This document shows, one piece after another, positions 46,313 to 55,838 of a stretch of DNA of 64,000 bases. The first letter of the stretch is position 1. Each line of letters opens with the position of its first letter. The notes under the pieces are model-generated. The model did no database searches. It had not been told where the DNA came from and saw only the letters and a list, made by a program, of their open reading frames with translations. Origin of the DNA: Chromohalobacter canadensis (GTDB lineage: Bacteria; Pseudomonadota; Gammaproteobacteria; Pseudomonadales; Halomonadaceae); the NCBI RefSeq assembly GCF_034479555.1, contig NZ_CP140151.1, positions 1,674,001 to 1,738,000 of the forward strand, given 5' to 3'. A program made the translations under genes and the position numbers.

Positions 46313-46335
46313 GGCGTGGGCCTGATGCCCACGCC
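46313..46335 (-). terminator. Hairpin between the siderophore receptor gene and fhuF
   Basis: A perfect 9-bp stem (GGCGTGGGC with GCCCACGCC, 46313-46321 and 46327-46335) and a five-base loop, about 40 bases beyond the receptor stop. No U-run follows; it may attenuate read-through into fhuF or stabilise the upstream mRNA. Confidence 0.4.
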
Positions 46336-46373
46336 TGAAAGCGTAAATGAAAACCACTCGCGACTCAATCGCG

Positions 46374-48494
46374 CTAAAAATCGTACGTCAGGCTCGCACG
46401 CACATTACGCTCCGCACCGAAGTAGCAGTAATCAAGCGAGTTACACGAGGCCACGTATTCCTTGTCGAGCAAGTTACCCACGTTGAGACGTACCTGCATG
46501 CCCGGCATGCCCATTTGGCTCATGTCATAACCCAGCATGGCATCGACCAGCGTGTAGTCGGGGACTTTCTCGGTATTGGCACGATCCGCATAGATATCAG
46601 CGTAGTAGCGCACCCCGAGACCGGCATCCAGCCCCGCGAAGGTATCGCCCTGGAAGGCATAGTGGCCCCATAGGCTGGCTTGATGGCGCGGGGCGTAAAT
46701 GGCGTGGCTGCCTTCTTCGCTGTCTACGTCGCTCTTGGCGTAGGTAATGTCGGTGTAGCTATAGGCGGCCTGCAAGCGCAGTCCTTCGGTCAATTGCTTG
46801 CGAGCTTCCAGCTCCAGACCTTGGGACTCGATCTCGCCGATGGAGCGGTAAGGGTCGGTTGGCTGCTCCTTGGTGGCGACATTTTCCTGGGTGATGCGGA
46901 ACAGCGAGAGACTGTAGCGGTCCTCGGTCCCCGGGGGCTGGTATTTGAGGCCGGTTTCCCACTGCTCGCCTTCCATGGGCTCGAGCACATCGCCATCGGT
47001 ATCCACGAAGCTGGTCGGCGTGAAGGCCGTGTTGTAGCTGACGTAGGGCGCGACGCCGTTGTCAAAGAGGTATAAAAGCCCCGCGCGACCGCTGAAATAG
47101 GTTTCGTCGAGCGTATCCTCATGGCCAGCCAGCTTTTGCTCGTTGGTGATCGAAACCCAGTCGTAGCGGCCCCCGAGCGTGAGACGCCAGCGATCGAAAG
47201 CCATCTGATCCTGTAGATATGCCCCGGTCTGGGTCAACTCGTGACGCTCGTCGTTGGTCACCGCAATATCCCCTACAGGGTCGGCCCCATACTGCGGATC
47301 GAAGGCATCGAGAGACGGGAAGGCACCCGATGTCCACACCACGTCGTTCTCGCGATTCTGGTAATCGACACCGACCAGCAGGGTATGATCGATAAAGCCG
47401 CTGGAGAATTCGCCCTCGAGTTGGTTATCGATCGTCCAGGCCTCGAGCGACTCGCGACCGCCGGAGTAATAGCGCACCAGCTCGTTGGAATCGGGTGATG
47501 TCCATCCGTAGCCATAGACCTGGTTCAAGGTAGTATCCGAGTTCAGGTAGCGCACTTTCTGACGCGCGGTCCAGGCGTCATTGAAACGGTGCTCGAGCCT
47601 GTAACCGAACATACGCTGGGTGCGTTCGAACTTGTCGTAATCCTCTTCGCCATCGAAGAAATTATTACTGATCTTGCGGCCATTGTGGCTTTCCACCGCC
47701 CCCTCATAGGGCACGCCGGAGTGATAGCCGCCTTCCGGATCCTTTTGCAGATAGGCCATGAACGACAGCGTCGTATCGTCGCTGACATCCCAGGTCACCG
47801 AGGGTGCGATGGCGTAGCGCTCCTCCTCGACCGCGTCGAACTGGGTATCCGCGCCACTTGCCAAGCCCACCACGCGATAGGCGGCACGCCGCTCATCATC
47901 CAGCGGCCCCGTGACATCGAACGCCGCGCTGCGCTGGCTATTGTTACCCACGCCAAAACGCAGCTGCCGGTGTGTCTCGAATTGCGGTTGCTTGCTGGTC
48001 AGCGCCACCAGGCCCCCGGGAGACGAACGTCCGTAAAGCACCGAGGCCGGCCCCTTGACGACCTCGACGTTCTCCAGGAAATAGGGATCTATCACCATCG
48101 AGCTGTAGCCATTGGTGTCCCCCATCACCTTCAATCCATCGAGATAGGTATTACTAAGACTCCCGTCAGAGAAGCCCCGCATGACCATGTAGTCATAGCG
48201 ATTGGAGGCGCCGACCTGGTTGGTGTAAACCCCCGGCGTATACTGCACGGCGTCCCTGAGCGTGCGGGAGTCACGCTCATCCATCTCCTCGCGATCGATG
48301 TTGGAAATGGACTGCGGCGTTTCGATGACCGGCGTCTGTGTCTTGGTGGCGGCCTCGCCCGACACTGTGACCGTGGACAGATCCACAGCACTGTCGTCAT
48401 CGCTTTCGGATTGCGCCCACGTCGTCGTGGGCATGAACAAGACGCCCGCCAGGAACGCGCAGGAAAACCAGTGGGGATGCAATGTGCGACTCAT
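46374..48494 (-). CDS. TonB-dependent siderophore receptor (ferrichrome/hydroxamate type)
   Basis: A 706-residue outer-membrane receptor. It has a signal peptide of about 27 residues ending at TTTWAQ, a TonB box-like DLSTVTVSGEA, a plug domain (TPQSISNIDREEMDERDSRT, LRDAVQYTPGVYTNQ, YLDGLKVMGD, VEVVKGPASVLYGRSSPGGL) and a 22-strand barrel ending in phenylalanine (RASLTYDF). NVGNLLDKEYVASCNSLDYC is typical of siderophore receptors of the FhuA/FoxA group. Together with the AraC regulator upstream and fhuF downstream it forms an iron-siderophore uptake locus. A Fur box-like sequence lies about 60 bases upstream of its ATG. Confidence 0.92.
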   Translation of the reverse strand: MSRTLHPHWFSCAFLAGVLFMPTTTWAQSESDDDSAVDLSTVTVSGEAATKTQTPVIETPQSISNIDREEMDERDSRTLRDAVQYTPGVYTNQVGASNRYDYMVMRGFSDGSLSNTYLDGLKVMGDTNGYSSMVIDPYFLENVEVVKGPASVLYGRSSPGGLVALTSKQPQFETHRQLRFGVGNNSQRSAAFDVTGPLDDERRAAYRVVGLASGADTQFDAVEEERYAIAPSVTWDVSDDTTLSFMAYLQKDPEGGYHSGVPYEGAVESHNGRKISNNFFDGEEDYDKFERTQRMFGYRLEHRFNDAWTARQKVRYLNSDTTLNQVYGYGWTSPDSNELVRYYSGGRESLEAWTIDNQLEGEFSSGFIDHTLLVGVDYQNRENDVVWTSGAFPSLDAFDPQYGADPVGDIAVTNDERHELTQTGAYLQDQMAFDRWRLTLGGRYDWVSITNEQKLAGHEDTLDETYFSGRAGLLYLFDNGVAPYVSYNTAFTPTSFVDTDGDVLEPMEGEQWETGLKYQPPGTEDRYSLSLFRITQENVATKEQPTDPYRSIGEIESQGLELEARKQLTEGLRLQAAYSYTDITYAKSDVDSEEGSHAIYAPRHQASLWGHYAFQGDTFAGLDAGLGVRYYADIYADRANTEKVPDYTLVDAMLGYDMSQMGMPGMQVRLNVGNLLDKEYVASCNSLDYCYFGAERNVRASLTYDF

Positions 48495-48551
48495 GAAAAC
48501 GGCTCCTCGCTCTCGTCTTCGGGTCGAGGTCGACCCGTTTCTTATGGAGAG

Positions 48552-48565
48552 TGAGAATTATTAAC
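48552..48565 (-). promoter_or_regulatory. Fur box-like site upstream of the siderophore receptor
   Basis: On the minus strand GTTAATAATTCTCA agrees at 10 of 12 arm positions with the 6-1-6 Fur core GATAAT-N-ATTATC. It lies about 60 bases before the receptor ATG, suitable for iron-dependent repression. Confidence 0.55.
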
Positions 48566-48651
48566 TTTTAAGAGTCGTTCTGCTTATGATCAACGCCGAA
48601 AAACCTATGCACGACGCTGCAAGCGATCTCGCGAAGGAACTTCTTTCCTCA

Positions 48652-49674
48652 TCAAGGAGTATGCACGACACCCGTCAAGGAGAGACGCTGGTGTAACGCA
48701 CGCGGTGATAGGCCATAACGCTGCTTGAAGGCGGTGGCGAAGTTGCTGGCATGCCGATAGCCGACGCGCGTTGCCACGTACTGCACGCTGTAGCCTTCCC
48801 GGAGCAGGTCATGTGCCATCTCGAGGCGGCGTTGACGCAAGTACTCGAAGACCGACTGGCCGTACGCCTGACGGAACTTTTCACGTAATACGCTGGGGCT
48901 CATGCAGGCCAGTTGCGCCAGGGAGTCGAGGCCATGCGAGACGTCGGGATGATCGTGCAGGCACTCACGCACGCGTGCCAGGTGATGGCGGTCACGTACG
49001 CCCAAGTGATCCATCTGCCCAGTCGGGGCGTTTTCCTTGGCCGCCAGCCCATGCGCCATCAATTGCAGCCCCAGCCCCTCGCCGAGCAACGTGTGCGAGG
49101 TGCCCGCCCCCGGGGCGTTCAGCCACTGTTCGAGCGATGACAGCAGGCCCTCGGGAAGCGCCAACCGCCAGGCACCACCCGTCGCCGAGGTCAGCAATTC
49201 GGTAAGAGGCTCGGCCAGTCGGCTCTGGGCGGTGCGTGCATCGTCGAGCAGCGTCAAATTGATCGCGCGCAGCCGCTGGCCGCCCATGTGACGCGCACTC
49301 AACGGACAGCTACCGTCATTGGACAACATCACACCTTCGCGTGGCGACAGCGTGATGCGCTTCTCGCCATGCATCAGCTCGGCCTGTCCTTCGAGCATGA
49401 CGATGATCGACACATGCGCCGGTGCATCCGCCAACGCGTGGGTTTCATAGGTGTGATGAATCGTGAGTCGCGAGCCGACGAGGCTGATGCCCAGATCTGG
49501 ACGACATTCGTCGACCCAACCCTCGGCCACGGGAGTGGACGCGGCGTCGTTGCGGGTCAAGGAGGGAAAGCGGTGATACAAACGATAACGGCGCTCGAAA
49601 GCGCCGAAATCTGCCATGGTCAGGCACTGGGCCGGCTCTGAGACATCGTTTGCCATGCCTGTCGCCGGGCCCAT
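48652..49674 (-). CDS. AraC family regulator, PchR-like, of the siderophore locus
   Basis: A 340-residue AraC regulator. The N-terminal half includes HVSIIVMLEGQAELMHGEKR and LSPREGVMLSNDGSCPLSAR, like the ligand domain of PchR and other siderophore-sensing activators. The C-terminal helix-turn-helix pair is GLDSLAQLACMSPSVLREKF and REGYSVQYVATRVGYRHASN, with the AraC signature FATAFKQRYGLSPR. GGGAG lies six bases before the ATG at 49674. The same-strand receptor gene begins 157 bases downstream, so it probably activates receptor expression when ferri-siderophore is present. Confidence 0.87.
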   Translation of the reverse strand: MGPATGMANDVSEPAQCLTMADFGAFERRYRLYHRFPSLTRNDAASTPVAEGWVDECRPDLGISLVGSRLTIHHTYETHALADAPAHVSIIVMLEGQAELMHGEKRITLSPREGVMLSNDGSCPLSARHMGGQRLRAINLTLLDDARTAQSRLAEPLTELLTSATGGAWRLALPEGLLSSLEQWLNAPGAGTSHTLLGEGLGLQLMAHGLAAKENAPTGQMDHLGVRDRHHLARVRECLHDHPDVSHGLDSLAQLACMSPSVLREKFRQAYGQSVFEYLRQRRLEMAHDLLREGYSVQYVATRVGYRHASNFATAFKQRYGLSPRALHQRLSLTGVVHTP

Positions 49675-49692
49675 GACATACTCCCGATAGGC

Positions 49693-50304
49693 TTACGCAG
49701 TGGCTTCGGCGTAACGACGCGCCACTTCGTCCCAATCGACGACCTCGAAGAAGGCCTTGATGTACTCGGGACGCTTGTTCTGATACTTGAGGTAATAGGC
49801 GTGTTCCCACACGTCCAGCCCCAGAATCGGCGTGTTGCCGTGCATCAGCGGGCTATCCTGGTTGAGCGTGTTTTCCACGACCAGACGCTTGGCAGGCGTG
49901 ACGGACAGCCAAGCCCAGCCACTGCCAAAGCGCTTGACGGCAGCTTGCGTGAAGGCTTCACGGAACGCTTCGTCACCGCCCAGCTCGCTTTCGATGGCTG
50001 AGGCCAGATCGCCCTTGGCCTTGCCTCCGCCCTGCGGCGACATGACCGTCCAGAACAGAGAATGGTTGGCATGTCCGCCACCATTGTTGATCACTGCCTG
50101 ACGCTTGGCTTCAGGAACGCGCTCGATTTCGCCCATCAGGGTCTCGACCGGCAGCGATTCGAGATCCGTGCCTTCCAGAGCGGCGTTCAGATTATTGACG
50201 TAGGTCTGATGGTGACGGCTGTGATGGATCTCCATGGTGAGCGCATCGATATGCGGTTCCAAGGCATCATAAGCATAGGGTAACGTCGGTAGTTGATGCG
50301 CCAC
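49693..50304 (-). CDS. sodA: Superoxide dismutase, Mn type
   Basis: Converts superoxide to hydrogen peroxide and oxygen. The 203-residue protein aligns with E. coli Sod[50 protein letters not shown] and the metal-binding [19 protein letters not shown]. The GGHANH and QDSP features are those of manganese, not iron, enzymes. The start is a GTG at 50304: AGGAGG lies six bases upstream and the family N-terminus follows, whereas a nearby ATG is out of frame. A Fur-box-like site lies upstream, matching the known iron repression of sodA. Confidence 0.95.
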   Translation of the reverse strand: MAHQLPTLPYAYDALEPHIDALTMEIHHSRHHQTYVNNLNAALEGTDLESLPVETLMGEIERVPEAKRQAVINNGGGHANHSLFWTVMSPQGGGKAKGDLASAIESELGGDEAFREAFTQAAVKRFGSGWAWLSVTPAKRLVVENTLNQDSPLMHGNTPILGLDVWEHAYYLKYQNKRPEYIKAFFEVVDWDEVARRYAEATA

Positions 50305-50381
50305 GACATACCTCCTTGTCAATCTATCGTCGAATGTCGAGCCTTGGTGCAACATGGCACCAACGGCACGTTGTACCTAAC

Positions 50382-50397
50382 AATAATAGTTTTCATT
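50382..50397 (-). promoter_or_regulatory. Fur box-like site upstream of sodA
   Basis: On the minus strand AATGAAAACTATTATT matches 12 of 16 positions of the Fur consensus half-sites, about 80 bases before the sodA start. This fits Fur repression of Mn-type sodA when iron is replete, so that SodA rises under iron limitation. Confidence 0.5.
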
Positions 50398-50431
50398 GCA
50401 GGTTTGTCAATTACTTAGCCGCTTCGTGGGG

Positions 50432-51358
50432 TCAGAACACCTTGTCGAGCACGAACATCAGCATGAATCCTCCCAGCACTCCGAAGGTCGCATCGCGTTC
50501 GTGTCCCTTGCGATGCGATTCGGGAATAATCTCGTGGCTGATCACGAACAACATCGCGCCGGCGGCAAAGGCCAGACCAAAAGGCAGCAAGGCATCCACG
50601 ACGTGCACCGCCAAGGCCCCGATGACCCCACCGATGGGTTCCACCAGACCGCTCAATAACGCCGCACCCAATGCAGTTAGGCGCGAATAGCCGATAGCCA
50701 GCAGGCCCAGGGAGACGATCAGCCCCTCGGGCAGATTCTGGAGACCGATACCCAGCGTCAGCGCTACCCCGGCGGCCATGTCGCCACGCGCGTAGCCCAC
50801 GCCAACCGCCAACCCTTCGGGAAAGTTGTGAATAGTGATGGCAAAGATGAACAGCCAGATACGCCGGATCTGCAAAGCATCCGCGCCACCCTGCTTGCCC
50901 AGCGCGAAGTGCTCGTGGGGCACGAAACGGTCCATGCCCCAGACCAGAATGCCGCCACACACGATCCCCCCGCAAACGATCATCAGGGCCCAGCCGATGG
51001 TGCCGGTGAGCGCCAACGAATCCTCGTAGGCCGGCATGGCTAGAGAATAGGCCGTAGCGGCCAACATCACGCCAGCGCCGAAGCCCATAAGGGCATCCTC
51101 GAGACGCTGACTGATGTGGCGCAACACCATGATCGGTAGCGCCCCCAGCGGCGTGAAAAGCCCGGCCACCAGGCTCGCCAACATGCCCGCCTGAAGCGTG
51201 CTCAACGTCCCCAGCCAATCGCGCATCTGGGCGCCCAGCCACCATATTAAGAACGCACCCACGGCTGCCGCGAGAAGGATACCCAGCGCCCAGCGGCGTC
51301 GAATAAAGCCACCGGGCGCTATGGAAGGCGCTTGCGAGGGCGCTTGCGTATCTTGCAT
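50432..51358 (-). CDS. ZIP family divalent metal transporter
   Basis: A 308-residue membrane protein with eight hydrophobic segments. The two metal-binding helices carry FIFAITIHNFPEGLAVGVGY (TM4) and LGIGLQNLPEGLIVSLGLLA (TM5), the defining HNxPE motifs of the ZIP family, which imports zinc and sometimes iron or manganese. The His-rich loop between TM3 and TM4 is short (VPHEHFALGK). The N-terminus has an extra 20-residue cytoplasmic tail. It lies upstream of sodA on the same strand, which makes supply of manganese to SodA an attractive but unproven idea. Confidence 0.9.
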   Translation of the reverse strand: MQDTQAPSQAPSIAPGGFIRRRWALGILLAAAVGAFLIWWLGAQMRDWLGTLSTLQAGMLASLVAGLFTPLGALPIMVLRHISQRLEDALMGFGAGVMLAATAYSLAMPAYEDSLALTGTIGWALMIVCGGIVCGGILVWGMDRFVPHEHFALGKQGGADALQIRRIWLFIFAITIHNFPEGLAVGVGYARGDMAAGVALTLGIGLQNLPEGLIVSLGLLAIGYSRLTALGAALLSGLVEPIGGVIGALAVHVVDALLPFGLAFAAGAMLFVISHEIIPESHRKGHERDATFGVLGGFMLMFVLDKVF

Positions 51359-51386
51359 GCGGGATCTCCTGCGTCGTCGAGAGCGT

Positions 51387-52115
51387 TCAGCGTGTCACAG
51401 CCGGTAGATGACGGTAATACTGCTGCCAGAGTATCACCGCACCCGCCACGCCGCCCGGCAACAACACCAGATTGAGCACGGGTATCCACGTCGCCAGCGA
51501 CATGCCAAACCCGAAGGTTAACGTCGGCCACCAACGCGTCCGCAAACGTCGCCGCATATCACCAAAGCTCACCTGGTTGTTATCCATCGGATAGTCCAGG
51601 TATTGAATCGCCAGCATCCACGCCGAAAAAGCAGCCCACAAGAATGGCATGAATATGTTCACGCCGGGCACGAAGCCGAACGCGAACAACAGCGCCATGC
51701 GCGGCAGCATGTACCCCAGCTTGACGCATTCCCGGCCCAGCGCGTCGACCCCGGCGCGGAAAAGCCCCCGCGTATCGCTGGGCGGCGCCCCGCTCAGGCG
51801 CCATTCTACCTTTTCGGCGAGAAAGCCATAAAACGGCGCGGCGATCAGGTTGGTCACCAGCGTGAAGGAAAAGAACACCACCAACAGCAGACTCACCACC
51901 AGCAGCGGCCAGATCAACCATTCCAGCCACTCGAGCCAGGACGGCACCTTGAGCATCCAGTAGTCGAGCCAGCCACCGAAATGCGAGAACAAATAGCCTA
52001 GCGTGGCGGCGTAGATCAGCAGATTGATCGCCACCGGCGCAATGACGAAGCGGCGCATCCCCGGCGACAGAACCAGCCGTGTGCCCTGACCGATGGCTGT
52101 AAACGCGTGCAGCAT
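51387..52115 (-). CDS. cysZ: Sulfate transporter CysZ (EI24 family)
   Basis: A 242-residue inner-membrane protein that imports sulfate for cysteine synthesis. The N-terminal GQGTRLVLSPGMRRFVIAPV, the long hydrophobic hairpins (LIWPLLVVSLLLVVFFSFTL), ITNLIAAPFYGFLAEKVEWR-like segment, and AIQYLDYPMDNNQVSFGDMR are typical of CysZ. AAGGA lies upstream of the ATG at 52115. No cysK or other sulfur gene lies next to it. Confidence 0.88.
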   Translation of the reverse strand: MLHAFTAIGQGTRLVLSPGMRRFVIAPVAINLLIYAATLGYLFSHFGGWLDYWMLKVPSWLEWLEWLIWPLLVVSLLLVVFFSFTLVTNLIAAPFYGFLAEKVEWRLSGAPPSDTRGLFRAGVDALGRECVKLGYMLPRMALLFAFGFVPGVNIFMPFLWAAFSAWMLAIQYLDYPMDNNQVSFGDMRRRLRTRWWPTLTFGFGMSLATWIPVLNLVLLPGGVAGAVILWQQYYRHLPAVTR

Positions 52116-52415
52116 CGAAGTTTATTCCTTGATAGACGATAGCGCGGGCCCTGAGCAACAGCATGCCATGCGGCGGCCCCAGCGCCCATCTCCCGCGATG
52201 GATGAGAAATTTAATACTAGTATGAGGCGCTCTCAGACTTCGTGCTCAGTAAAACGCATGACCCACTCGGCCTTTCGGCGCAACCCGGCGAATAGCGGCC
52301 AGGCGCGGCACAGCGGTGTGCTAACGTTGCTGCCACCGGGATGCCTGCATGGCAGCGTTGACGCGCCCCCAGCCTGTACATGACGCGGCCCGGCATCGCG
52401 ACAAGAGAACACCTC
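52116..52415. other. Non-coding gap between cysZ and the EAL protein gene
   Basis: A 300-base stretch between divergent genes. I see no gene with family resemblance, no tRNA and no strong hairpin; short open frames here lack ribosome-binding sites. An AT-rich patch at about 52207-52225 (AAATTTAATACTAGTATGAG) may hold a promoter. Confidence 0.5.
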
Positions 52416-54290
52416 ATGGTAAACGCCCCTGGGGCCGGCGCCCCCGATCATGATGATGAAACGCGCCGCCTCGACGAACTCCAACGTCTTGGCCTGATGG
52501 ATACACCGCCCGAGAAGCGTTTCGACGATATCACCCGGCTGACCGCGCGGGTCTTCGACGTGCCCATTGTGCTGATCACGTTGATCGACCGCCACCGCCA
52601 GTGGTTCAAGTCGCGCTTCGGCCTCGATGCCTGCGAGACCTCCCGCGACAATGCCTTTTGCGCCCACGCCCTGCTCGAGCGCCAGATGCTGGTGATCGAG
52701 GACACCGCCAGCGATCCACGCTTTCGCGATCATCCCCTGGTCACCGACACGCCCTACATCCGCTTTTACGCCGGCGCCGTCATTCGTATGGCCTCGGGCC
52801 TGCCGCTGGGCACGCTGTGCGTGATCGACCGTCACCCAAGGCGTTTCGACGTCCACCAACGCGAGATATTGCTCGATTTGGCACGCCTGGTGGAAAACGA
52901 GATCGGCGACGACGTCATCACGCGCCTTGAGCGCGCCCGTGCCGAGACCGGCACCCAGTTTGACCCGCAAACCCGGCTAGCCACGCAACAGCGCTTTCAA
53001 CAACTCATTCAGGCGCGCCTGGCGGCATTACCGGAAACCACGGCGTTTTGTGGCGTCGCCGCCATCGATCTTTACGGCATGCGCGCGGTACGGACGCGTT
53101 TTTCGTTACAGGCCAGCAACGAAGTCCTCATGCACGGTATCGCGCGGGTCGAGAAAGCCCTCGATGGTTTTGTCTTCGACTTGGCACGCATCGACGACCA
53201 ACGCCTCGGGGTGCTGCTCTACCAAGGGAACCCTGCACGCATGGCCGACACCATGGCAACGCTGGCCGAGACCTTGCGGGCACCCTATATCGCCGCCGGC
53301 AAGACCGTTACCGCCGCCGCGCGCGTGGTCTGGGCACAGGACGCCACCCAACTCGGTCATGCCGATGACATCCTCTCCGCCCTGCAGCATACCTGCCGAC
53401 GTCTCCACAACGAGCGCGGTGACGTCCTCCTCCAACTCGATACGCCAGCGTCACTGCCACGCCTGACACGGCGCAACTTGCTGCGCCGCCGCACGGCCTC
53501 GGCACTGGCCGAAGACCGCTTTCAGCTCCACTATCAGCCACAGGTCGCCATACACGGCTACCGAGTGAAAGGCTTCGAGGCTTTGCTGCGTTGGTATGAC
53601 AGCGAAATGGGACAAGTCAGTCCCCAGGATATCGTCGATATCAGCGAGGAAATCGATCTCGGAGAGCAACTCGATACCTGGGTCCTGCAAACCGTCACCC
53701 GGCAACTGGCCACGTGGCGCGACCGAGGCCACGCCTTGCTACCAGTATCCGTCAACGTTTCCCAGGAGCAGCTCGCGCAGCCCGCCTTCGCCGACTTGAT
53801 CGACTCACTGCTCACGCGCCACCGCCTACCCGGGCGATTGCTCAATCTGGAAGTGCTGGAGCGTTCGTTGATAGACGACCCCGAGGCCATCATCGACAGC
53901 ATGCAGCGTCTCAAGCGCCGTGGTGTGGGGTTTGCCATCGATGACTTCGGCACCGGCTACTCGTCGCTTTCCTACCTCATGCGGATCCCATTCGACACAC
54001 TCAAGATCGACAAGAGCTTCATCGACCGTATATGCGACGAGCCACGAGTAGCCTCGTTGGTGCACTCGATCGTCTCGCTGGGGCGCGATGCCGGCATGCA
54101 GGTCGTCGCCGAGGGCGTGGAAAGCGTCGCCCAGGTCACGCTACTGCGCGACTTCCACTGCCACAGCATTCAGGGCCATGTCTTTTCCATCGCCTTAACC
54201 CCGCCCCATGCCGAAGCGTTGTTGACGGCCACTGCCAGAAAACGGCGTCACTTCCCGAGCGACTCGTCCAGCTCACCGGGATCGGTGTGA
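52416..54290 (+). CDS. GAF - degenerate GGDEF - EAL domain protein, probable c-di-GMP phosphodiesterase
   Basis: A 624-residue cytoplasmic signalling protein. Residues 20-170 are a GAF sensor (RLTARVFDVPIVLITLIDRH, PLGTLCVIDR). The middle (about 190-360) looks like a GGDEF domain whose active-site motif is replaced by RIDDQRL, so it should not make c-di-GMP. The C-terminal EAL domain (about 375-615) retains EALLRW, NVS, LEVLERS, IDDFGTGYSSLSYL, LKIDKSFID and VVAEGVES, the set needed to hydrolyse c-di-GMP. ATG at 52416 with GAGAA upstream; an ATG at 52380 lacks a site. Its last 43 bases overlap the end of phoU on the opposite strand. Confidence 0.88.
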   Translation: MVNAPGAGAPDHDDETRRLDELQRLGLMDTPPEKRFDDITRLTARVFDVPIVLITLIDRHRQWFKSRFGLDACETSRDNAFCAHALLERQMLVIEDTASDPRFRDHPLVTDTPYIRFYAGAVIRMASGLPLGTLCVIDRHPRRFDVHQREILLDLARLVENEIGDDVITRLERARAETGTQFDPQTRLATQQRFQQLIQARLAALPETTAFCGVAAIDLYGMRAVRTRFSLQASNEVLMHGIARVEKALDGFVFDLARIDDQRLGVLLYQGNPARMADTMATLAETLRAPYIAAGKTVTAAARVVWAQDATQLGHADDILSALQHTCRRLHNERGDVLLQLDTPASLPRLTRRNLLRRRTASALAEDRFQLHYQPQVAIHGYRVKGFEALLRWYDSEMGQVSPQDIVDISEEIDLGEQLDTWVLQTVTRQLATWRDRGHALLPVSVNVSQEQLAQPAFADLIDSLLTRHRLPGRLLNLEVLERSLIDDPEAIIDSMQRLKRRGVGFAIDDFGTGYSSLSYLMRIPFDTLKIDKSFIDRICDEPRVASLVHSIVSLGRDAGMQVVAEGVESVAQVTLLRDFHCHSIQGHVFSIALTPPHAEALLTATARKRRHFPSDSSSSPGSV

Positions 54291-54967
54291 CGCACGTCGA
54301 GCCCCTTGACCAGATAAATGACGTGTTCGGCCAGGTTGTCGGCATGATCGCCAACCCGCTCCAAGGCCCGCAGGATCGTCATCACGCTGAGAATGGAGGT
54401 AATCGCACGCGGATCTTCCATCATGAAGGTCACCAGCGAGCGCGTGGCCGTTGTGTATTCGTTGTCGACCGACTCATCCTCGTGGAGCACCTGCAACGCT
54501 AGGCGCGTATCGAAGCGCGCGAACGAGGTCAGCGCGTCGCGCAACATCTTGCGCACGTGCTCGCTCAGGTGGCGAATCTCGACCATGCCCCGCGAATGGC
54601 GGTCCGATTCGATGAGCGTCAACGCATTGCGTGCGATCTTGTTGGCCTCGTCACCGACACGCTCAAGATCAGAGGTAGCCCGGATGACCGCCAGCACCAA
54701 GCGTAGATCGGAGGCCGCCGGCTGCCGGCGTGCCAGCACCCGGGTGCATTCCTCATCGATCTGGATTTGCATGTCGTTGACGGCGTTATCGCTATCGCGT
54801 ACACGCTCGGCGGTTCGGCTATCGCCCTCGAGCAACGCCTCGACGGCATCCTGTACCTGCTTCTCGACCAGCCCGCCCATGGCCATCAACTGGGTCTTGA
54901 GTTGCTCCAGTTCCTGGTTGAACTGACGGGAAATGTGCTGGCTATGCGTCTCGTTGGTAATGTCCAT
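54248..54967 (-). CDS. phoU: Phosphate transport system regulator PhoU
   Basis: A 239-residue all-helical protein made of two PhoU repeats (VEIRHLSEHVRKMLRDALTS in the second; DSDNAVNDMQIQIDEECTRV in the first, with the ATSDLERVGDEANKIARNAL and ILRALERVGDHADNLAEHVI motifs). It links the Pst transporter to PhoR and keeps the regulon off when phosphate is plentiful. GGAG lies seven bases before the ATG at 54967; the open frame upstream to 55381 lies over pstB and is not coding. Downstream it overlaps the convergent EAL gene by 43 bases. Confidence 0.94.
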   Translation of the reverse strand: MDITNETHSQHISRQFNQELEQLKTQLMAMGGLVEKQVQDAVEALLEGDSRTAERVRDSDNAVNDMQIQIDEECTRVLARRQPAASDLRLVLAVIRATSDLERVGDEANKIARNALTLIESDRHSRGMVEIRHLSEHVRKMLRDALTSFARFDTRLALQVLHEDESVDNEYTTATRSLVTFMMEDPRAITSILSVMTILRALERVGDHADNLAEHVIYLVKGLDVRHTDPGELDESLGK

Positions 54968-54999
54968 GACACTGCTCCGCTTGTCGGAATCGCCGCGAC

Positions 55000-55824
55000 T
55001 CAACCCACGCGGCCGGTGATGTAATCTTCGGTGCGCCGTAAGCGCGGATTGGTAAACAACGTATCGGTCGGGGCGTACTCGACCAGCTCGCCAGCGTGCA
55101 GAAACGCGGTGTAGTCGGACACGCGCGCCGCCTGCTGCATGTTGTGGGTGACCAGAATCAGCGTCAGTTGCGACTTCAAGCCACGAATCAGCTCCTCGAT
55201 CTTGAGGGTCGAGATCGGATCCAGCGCCGAAGCCGGCTCGTCGAGCAGCAACACGTCCGGGCGCACTGCCAGAGTGCGCGCGATGACCAAACGCTGCTGC
55301 TGCCCACCTGACAACGTCCACGCCGAGGCGTGCAGATCCGCCTTGACCTCCTCCCAAAGCGCCGCCGACTGCAACGCCCACTCGACGATCTCGTCCAGCT
55401 CGCGCTTACGTTTGACGCCTTGCAGACGCACCCCGTAGGCGACGTTCTCATAGATCGACATGGGAAACGGATTGGGGGTCTGAAACACCATCCCCACCCG
55501 ACGACGCAGCTCGGCCACATCCACATCGCGGCCATGAATGTCCTGGCCCTCGAGGCGAATGCGTCCGTTCCGCGTGACCTGGTCGTTGAGGTCGTGCAAT
55601 CGATTGAGGCCGCGCAGTAGCGTCGACTTGCCGCATCCCGAGGGTCCGATGAACGCCGTTACACGGTGACGCGGCACGCGCAGCGTCAAGTCGCACAGCG
55701 CCGGCTTCCCCTCATAGGCGAGCGACAGGGCCTCGATGTCGAAACAGCTCGACGTCGAGGGAAAATCGACCACCGCCGACGAGAAACGCTGGGTCTCGGC
55801 GGCGGAAAAAGACGCGGCTGACAA
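55000..55824 (-). CDS. pstB: Phosphate ABC transporter ATP-binding protein PstB
   Basis: The ATPase of the high-affinity phosphate importer. Walker [10 protein letters not shown] (60-68), Q-loop [22 protein letters not shown] signature [15 protein letters not shown] and Walker [18 protein letters not shown] are intact, followed by the H-loop [14 protein letters not shown]. The first 25 residues are a short extension compared with E. coli PstB (257 residues). It lies 33 bases upstream of phoU and 15 bases after pstA, so the genes form one operon. Confidence 0.96.
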   Translation of the reverse strand: MSAASFSAAETQRFSSAVVDFPSTSSCFDIEALSLAYEGKPALCDLTLRVPRHRVTAFIGPSGCGKSTLLRGLNRLHDLNDQVTRNGRIRLEGQDIHGRDVDVAELRRRVGMVFQTPNPFPMSIYENVAYGVRLQGVKRKRELDEIVEWALQSAALWEEVKADLHASAWTLSGGQQQRLVIARTLAVRPDVLLLDEPASALDPISTLKIEELIRGLKSQLTLILVTHNMQQAARVSDYTAFLHAGELVEYAPTDTLFTNPRLRRTEDYITGRVG

Positions 55825-55838
55825 GAGAGACGAACCTC

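Noticed and set aside
52093..52383. 96-codon plus-strand frame between cysZ and the EAL gene
   Set aside because: Starts inside cysZ, lacks a ribosome-binding site and shows no family pattern.
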